Below are positions 15,345-18,984 of a stretch of DNA of 18,984 bases, in pieces. The translations under genes and the position numbers were made by a program. Location of the stretch: contig JAGGAG010000027.1 in NCBI GenBank assembly GCA_017889745.1, forward strand, positions 1 through 18,984. The letters run 5' to 3'. The notes below the pieces were generated by a model. That model was not told the DNA's origin. It worked only from the letters and a program-made list of their open reading frames with translations, and did not search any database. The DNA is from Gemmatimonadota bacterium. Its GTDB lineage: Bacteria > Gemmatimonadota > Gemmatimonadetes > Gemmatimonadales > GWC2-71-9. Numbering within the stretch: the first letter of the stretch is position 1; every line of letters begins with the position of its first letter.

Positions 15345-18104
15345 ATGCACCGCATTCGAACGCTCGCGCGCTTCGCCTTCTTCTTCACGCTGTTGCTGGT
15401 GCCCGCCGCACTTGCCGCGCAGGAGACCGGACGGATCGTCGGTCGTATCGTCGAGGGCGGACAGGGCGCGCCGATCGCTGGCGCCCAGGTCCAGATCACC
15501 GGATCAGACATCCATACGGTGTCGGCGATCGACGGGCGCTACACCCTGCAGAACGTGCCGGTCGGTCCGGTGTCGATCACCGCGCGCATGCTGGGCTACG
15601 CGCCCAAGACGGTGACGGGGCTGGTGGTGACTTCGAAGGACGTGATGGAGCAGAACATCTCGCTGGCACCGTCGGTGGTGCAACTGGAGGAGGTGGCGGT
15701 CACCGCCGAGGCGGAGAAGGGCTCCCTCAGCGCCGCCCTGGACAACCAGAAGAACTCCACCAGCGTGATCAACACGATCAGCGCGGAGCAGATCGAGAAG
15801 TCGCCCGACAGTGATGCCGGACAGGCGGTGCAGCGGGTGAGCGGCGTGTCGGTGGAGGACGGGAAGTACGTGATCGTGCGCGGCCTGGGTGAGCGCTACA
15901 CCACCACGGCCCTGAACGGTGCGGTGATTCCGAGCGCCGAGACCGACCGGAAGGTGGTGCCGCTCGACCTCTTCCCGACCAACCTGCTCGACGGCATTAC
16001 CACTTCCAAGACGTTCACGCCCGACCAGCCCGGCGACTTCAGCGGCGCCCGTGTGGACCTGAAGACGAAGGAGTTCCCCGCGGGTCGCCAGATCAACATC
16101 GGCGTCTCGGCCGGCTTCAACACTGCGGTGACAGGGCAGAGTATCGCCCAGGCGCCGACCGTGAGCGGCGACTGGTTCGGCAACGGCGCCGGCCCGCGCG
16201 CCCTGCCTTCGGACGTCGCCGCGGCCGGCGACCTCTCCGGGACCAACCAGGCGCAACTGAACACCCTCATCGGGTCGTTCCGGAACGTCTGGGCGCCCAA
16301 CCAGGGCGACGGCAACGGCGCGGGCGGCTTCAATGCCTCGATCGGCGGCGAGGACCCGGTGTTCGGGCACATGTTCGGCTACCTCGCTTCGTTCTCCTAC
16401 GCGTATGCCCAGGAAGTCCGCACCGACCAGACAAAGGGTGTGACCAAGCGCGGTGACCAGGTCGGCACCGCCCTGCCGCTCAACCAGTACTCGGGCAGCA
16501 GTGCGAGCGGCAGCGTGCTCTGGGGCGGTATGCTGAACTTCTCCACTCGCATCGGCGCCAACTCGAAGTTCGACTTCAACAACACCTATACTCGCGGTGC
16601 CGACAACTCGGTCGAGGACCTGAGCGGCTTCAACGAGGAGTTCGCGCAGGATTTTGCCTTCTCGCGGCTCACCTACGTCCAGCGCAGCGTCCGCACCAAC
16701 CAGCTGGTCGGCAACCATCTCTTCGGGCAGCGCAACTATCTCACCTGGCAGGTGGCCACCAGCGGTGTCACCCGGGATGAGCCGGATCGCTCCGACATCG
16801 GCTATCAGGCCCGTCCGACCGGCCCCGACAGCGCGCTCGCGCCGTACCAGTGGTTTGGCCAGACCCGCTTTGCCACCCGCACCTGGAGCACGCTCAACCA
16901 GTCCAACTGGGACCTGGGTGCCAACTGGCAGCACAGCTTCGGCTCGCTCGGCCGTCCCTGGAACGTGAAGGGCGGCGCCGCCTGGCGCACCGCCAGTCGC
17001 CAGGTGGACATCCGTGCGTACGACATCGTCAACCAGAACCTGGACCAGTCCCAGCTGCAGCAGGCGCCGGAACAGATCTTCTCCCAGGCGAACATCGACA
17101 ACAGCAGCTTCTTCATGCAGGCGAACGCCAATGGCGGGCGCTACGACGCCAGTGAGGATGTGTACGCCGGCTACGTGCAGGTGGAGTTCCCCCTCACCAC
17201 GCGGCTGCAGTTGGTGGGTGGTGCCCGGCTGGAGGCATGGACCGTGGACGTCGCCAGCGTGACGACCACGGGCACGGTCGTGGACGCCAACCCGTCGAAG
17301 ACGGACATCCTGCCGTCGCTGGGCCTGAACTACGCCCTGACGCAGGACCAGAACCTGCGGTTTGCCGCCACGCAGACGGTATCACGGCCGGAGTACCGCG
17401 AGCTGTCACCGATCGCCTACTTCGAGCAGGTCGGTTTCGCGGTGACCCAGGGCAACCCGGGCCTGAACCGCGCCCTCATCCAGAACATCGACCTCCGCTG
17501 GGAGTGGTTCCCCCGTGGCGGCGAGATCCTCAGCGCCGGCGTCTTCTACAAGCACTTCGACTCGCCGATCGAGAAGGTCTACATCCAGTCGGCCGGCGCC
17601 AACATCCTGAGCTACGTGAACGCGGCCGGCGCCAACAACTACGGCCTCGAGCTCGAGGCCCGGAAGAGCCTCGACTTCGCCGGCAGCTTCATGCGGTCCT
17701 TCACCGCGTTTGCCAACGTCACGCTCATGAAGAGCTCGATCACCGTCGGCAACGACAGCATCTCGGCCGCCACCAACCCGGTGCGCCCGATGGTGGGCCA
17801 GTCGCCCTACATCATCAACGCCGGGCTCCTCTGGGCCCAGAAGGCCTGGGCCGCCTCGCTCCTCTACAACGTGCAGGGGCAGCGCATCCTCGAGGCCGGC
17901 ACCGGCGGGATTCCCGACGCCTACGAGAAGCCGCGCAGCATGCTCGACGCGACGGTGCAGATCCCGGTGCTCCGGAACCTCACGGCCAAGGTGGAAGCGC
18001 GGAACCTGCTCAATGCCCGGTACCTCTTCGAGCAGGGCGGCGTGGTGCGGCAAGCCTACTACTCCGGCCGGATCTTCGGCGTGGGCTTCAGGTGGGAGAT
18101 CTAG
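15345..18104 (+). CDS. TonB-dependent receptor, substrate unknown
   Basis: The product is 919 residues. The ATG at 15345 was chosen because the signal peptide (~1-25, ending ALAA) begins there; an in-frame ATG at 15237 adds 36 unlikely residues. A carboxypeptidase-regulatory-like domain (~30-107) is followed by a TonB-box-like VQLEEVAVTAE (112-122). The plug (~134-245) contains YVIVRGLGERYTTTALNG and LDLFPTNLLDGITTSKTFTP, a large-receptor subfamily pattern. The long barrel ends with GVGFRWEI. Its substrate cannot be read from the sequence; the following lipoprotein gene is a likely partner. The upstream AGAGAG is a weak ribosome-binding site. It has no cobalamin riboswitch. Confidence 0.94.
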   Translation: MHRIRTLARFAFFFTLLLVPAALAAQETGRIVGRIVEGGQGAPIAGAQVQITGSDIHTVSAIDGRYTLQNVPVGPVSITARMLGYAPKTVTGLVVTSKDVMEQNISLAPSVVQLEEVAVTAEAEKGSLSAALDNQKNSTSVINTISAEQIEKSPDSDAGQAVQRVSGVSVEDGKYVIVRGLGERYTTTALNGAVIPSAETDRKVVPLDLFPTNLLDGITTSKTFTPDQPGDFSGARVDLKTKEFPAGRQINIGVSAGFNTAVTGQSIAQAPTVSGDWFGNGAGPRALPSDVAAAGDLSGTNQAQLNTLIGSFRNVWAPNQGDGNGAGGFNASIGGEDPVFGHMFGYLASFSYAYAQEVRTDQTKGVTKRGDQVGTALPLNQYSGSSASGSVLWGGMLNFSTRIGANSKFDFNNTYTRGADNSVEDLSGFNEEFAQDFAFSRLTYVQRSVRTNQLVGNHLFGQRNYLTWQVATSGVTRDEPDRSDIGYQARPTGPDSALAPYQWFGQTRFATRTWSTLNQSNWDLGANWQHSFGSLGRPWNVKGGAAWRTASRQVDIRAYDIVNQNLDQSQLQQAPEQIFSQANIDNSSFFMQANANGGRYDASEDVYAGYVQVEFPLTTRLQLVGGARLEAWTVDVASVTTTGTVVDANPSKTDILPSLGLNYALTQDQNLRFAATQTVSRPEYRELSPIAYFEQVGFAVTQGNPGLNRALIQNIDLRWEWFPRGGEILSAGVFYKHFDSPIEKVYIQSAGANILSYVNAAGANNYGLELEARKSLDFAGSFMRSFTAFANVTLMKSSITVGNDSISAATNPVRPMVGQSPYIINAGLLWAQKAWAASLLYNVQGQRILEAGTGGIPDAYEKPRSMLDATVQIPVLRNLTAKVEARNLLNARYLFEQGGVVRQAYYSGRIFGVGFRWEI

Positions 18105-18128
18105 GAAGGGCGGTTGACGTGATTGTGA

Positions 18129-18160
18129 CCGGATGTTGTCAGGCCCGGGACGCAATCCGG
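18129..18160 (+). terminator. Interrupted stem-loop after the TonB receptor gene
   Basis: CCGGAT (18129-18134) pairs with ATCCGG (18155-18160), and after a 2-base internal loop TGTC pairs with GACG (one G-U). CTTTCG follows, a very short T-run. It lies 25 bases past the receptor stop. It may be a weak terminator that lowers expression of the downstream lipoprotein relative to the receptor. Confidence 0.4.
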
Positions 18161-18199
18161 CTTTCGTGTGCAGCAACAACAACCTCAATGAGGACCACG

Positions 18200-18984
18200 A
18201 TGACGCTGTTTTCCAGGAAGTCCCTGTTCGCCGGCCTCGCCGCACTGGCCCTCGGGGCCTGCGGTAATGACAGCAACGGGCCGTCGATCCCCGCAGTCCC
18301 CTCCGGACTCACCGTGGCACCGGTCAACGGCACGACGGCACATATCAGCTGGTCGGCGTCGTCTGGGGCGAGCAGCTACAGCTTGCAACGCGCCCTCAAG
18401 TCCGCCCCGACCGTCTACACCGACATCGGCGGTGCGATCACGGGCACGTCGTACGATGATGCGACGCTGGCCCTTCCGGTGACGGAGTACGCCTACCGCG
18501 TGGCCGCCACCAACGCTGCCGGCACCAGTGCCTTCAGTACCGCGGTGATCTTCTCGGCCGGTGTCCTGACCGGAGACATCACGACAGACGTCACGCTCTT
18601 CGCCAACACACTTTACACCCTCTCCGGCTACGTGAAGGTGCAGAATGGCGCCACGCTCACGATCCAGGCCGGCACCCGCATCATCGGCGACACGCTGGTG
18701 CCGGGGAGCTCCCTGTGGATCCTGCGCGGCGCGAAGATCCAGGCCAACGGCACCGCGGCCGCGCCGATCGTCTTCACTTCCGGCCGGCTCCCGGGCAACC
18801 GCAAGCCGGGCGACTGGGGCGGGATCATCATCATCGGTAACGGCATCATCAACCGCACCGGAAGCCCCATTCAGACCGAAGGCGGCGCAGCAGGCGAGTC
18901 GGAGAACTACGCCGGAGGCACCGACAACAATGACAACAGCGGCACCCTCCGCTACGTGCGCATCGAGTTCGCCGGGTACGACGT
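18200..18984 (+). CDS. Lipoprotein with FN3 domain and probable beta-helix (3' end outside window)
   Basis: 261 codons are visible before the window ends. The ATG at 18200 has GAGG 6 bases upstream; another in-frame ATG at 18188 lacks such a site. A lipoprotein signal peptide ends in LGAC with Cys at 21. Residues ~31-118 form a fibronectin type III-like domain (VPSGLTVAPVNGTTAHISWS, YAYRVAATNAAGTSAFS). After ~124 the sequence turns into beta-helix-like rungs (VQNGATLTIQAGTRIIG, PGDWGGIIIIGNG, LRYVRIEFAGYD). It follows the TonB receptor gene by 95 bases in the same direction. A surface lipoprotein partner of the receptor is the likely role; the ligand is unknown. Confidence 0.85.
   Translation, partial: MTLFSRKSLFAGLAALALGACGNDSNGPSIPAVPSGLTVAPVNGTTAHISWSASSGASSYSLQRALKSAPTVYTDIGGAITGTSYDDATLALPVTEYAYRVAATNAAGTSAFSTAVIFSAGVLTGDITTDVTLFANTLYTLSGYVKVQNGATLTIQAGTRIIGDTLVPGSSLWILRGAKIQANGTAAAPIVFTSGRLPGNRKPGDWGGIIIIGNGIINRTGSPIQTEGGAAGESENYAGGTDNNDNSGTLRYVRIEFAGYD

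Noticed and set aside
15504..16934. 476-codon open frame on the minus strand
   Set aside because: Antisense to the TonB receptor plug and barrel; composition of a shadow frame.

Overview
The window is high-GC bacterial DNA from a diderm. Evidence for an outer membrane is two TonB-dependent receptors, three lipoprotein signal peptides and a probable outer-membrane barrel protein. The style of the exported proteins (TonB receptors with an N-terminal carboxypeptidase-like domain, DUF3011 repeats) and the tig-clpP-clpX-engB order would fit Gemmatimonadota, but no rRNA is present, so this is an inference.

Layout. 1-1748 (minus): the N-terminal 582 codons of a secreted protein with a kinase-like motif, leading into what looks like a beta-barrel. 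1990-3384 (minus): a secreted protein of three DUF3011 repeats plus three copies of a second module. 3542-3623 (plus): tRNA-Leu(UAG). 3696-9692 (minus): a tightly packed vitamin B12 import operon in the order btuF, btuC, btuD, btuB and a BtuG-like beta-propeller lipoprotein, headed by a cobalamin riboswitch at 9744-9918. 10009-10431 (plus): a DoxX-family membrane protein with a palindromic operator candidate. 10587-14391 (plus): a protein-quality-control cluster of trigger factor, ClpP, ClpX and the ribosome-assembly GTPase EngB. 14472-15128 (plus): an unrecognised exported protein. 15345-18104 (plus): a TonB-dependent receptor. 18200 to the window end (plus): a lipoprotein with an FN3 domain and a probable beta-helix, cut by the window edge.

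How the genes work together. In the B12 operon the receptor (BtuB) and the BtuG-like lipoprotein would capture cobalamin at the cell surface, BtuF would bind it on the inner-membrane side, and BtuC/BtuD would pump it inward. The riboswitch makes the whole set respond to cobalamin. Tig, ClpP and ClpX link nascent-chain folding to ATP-dependent proteolysis, and EngB overlaps clpX with a non-canonical start. The final TonB receptor and lipoprotein look like a second receptor/surface-lipoprotein pair of unknown substrate.

The main items of interest are the riboswitch-controlled BtuFCDB operon with its BtuG-like partner, the secreted kinase-like/barrel protein, the 3+3 repeat protein, the non-AUG start of engB, and several strong intergenic stem-loops without U-tracts.
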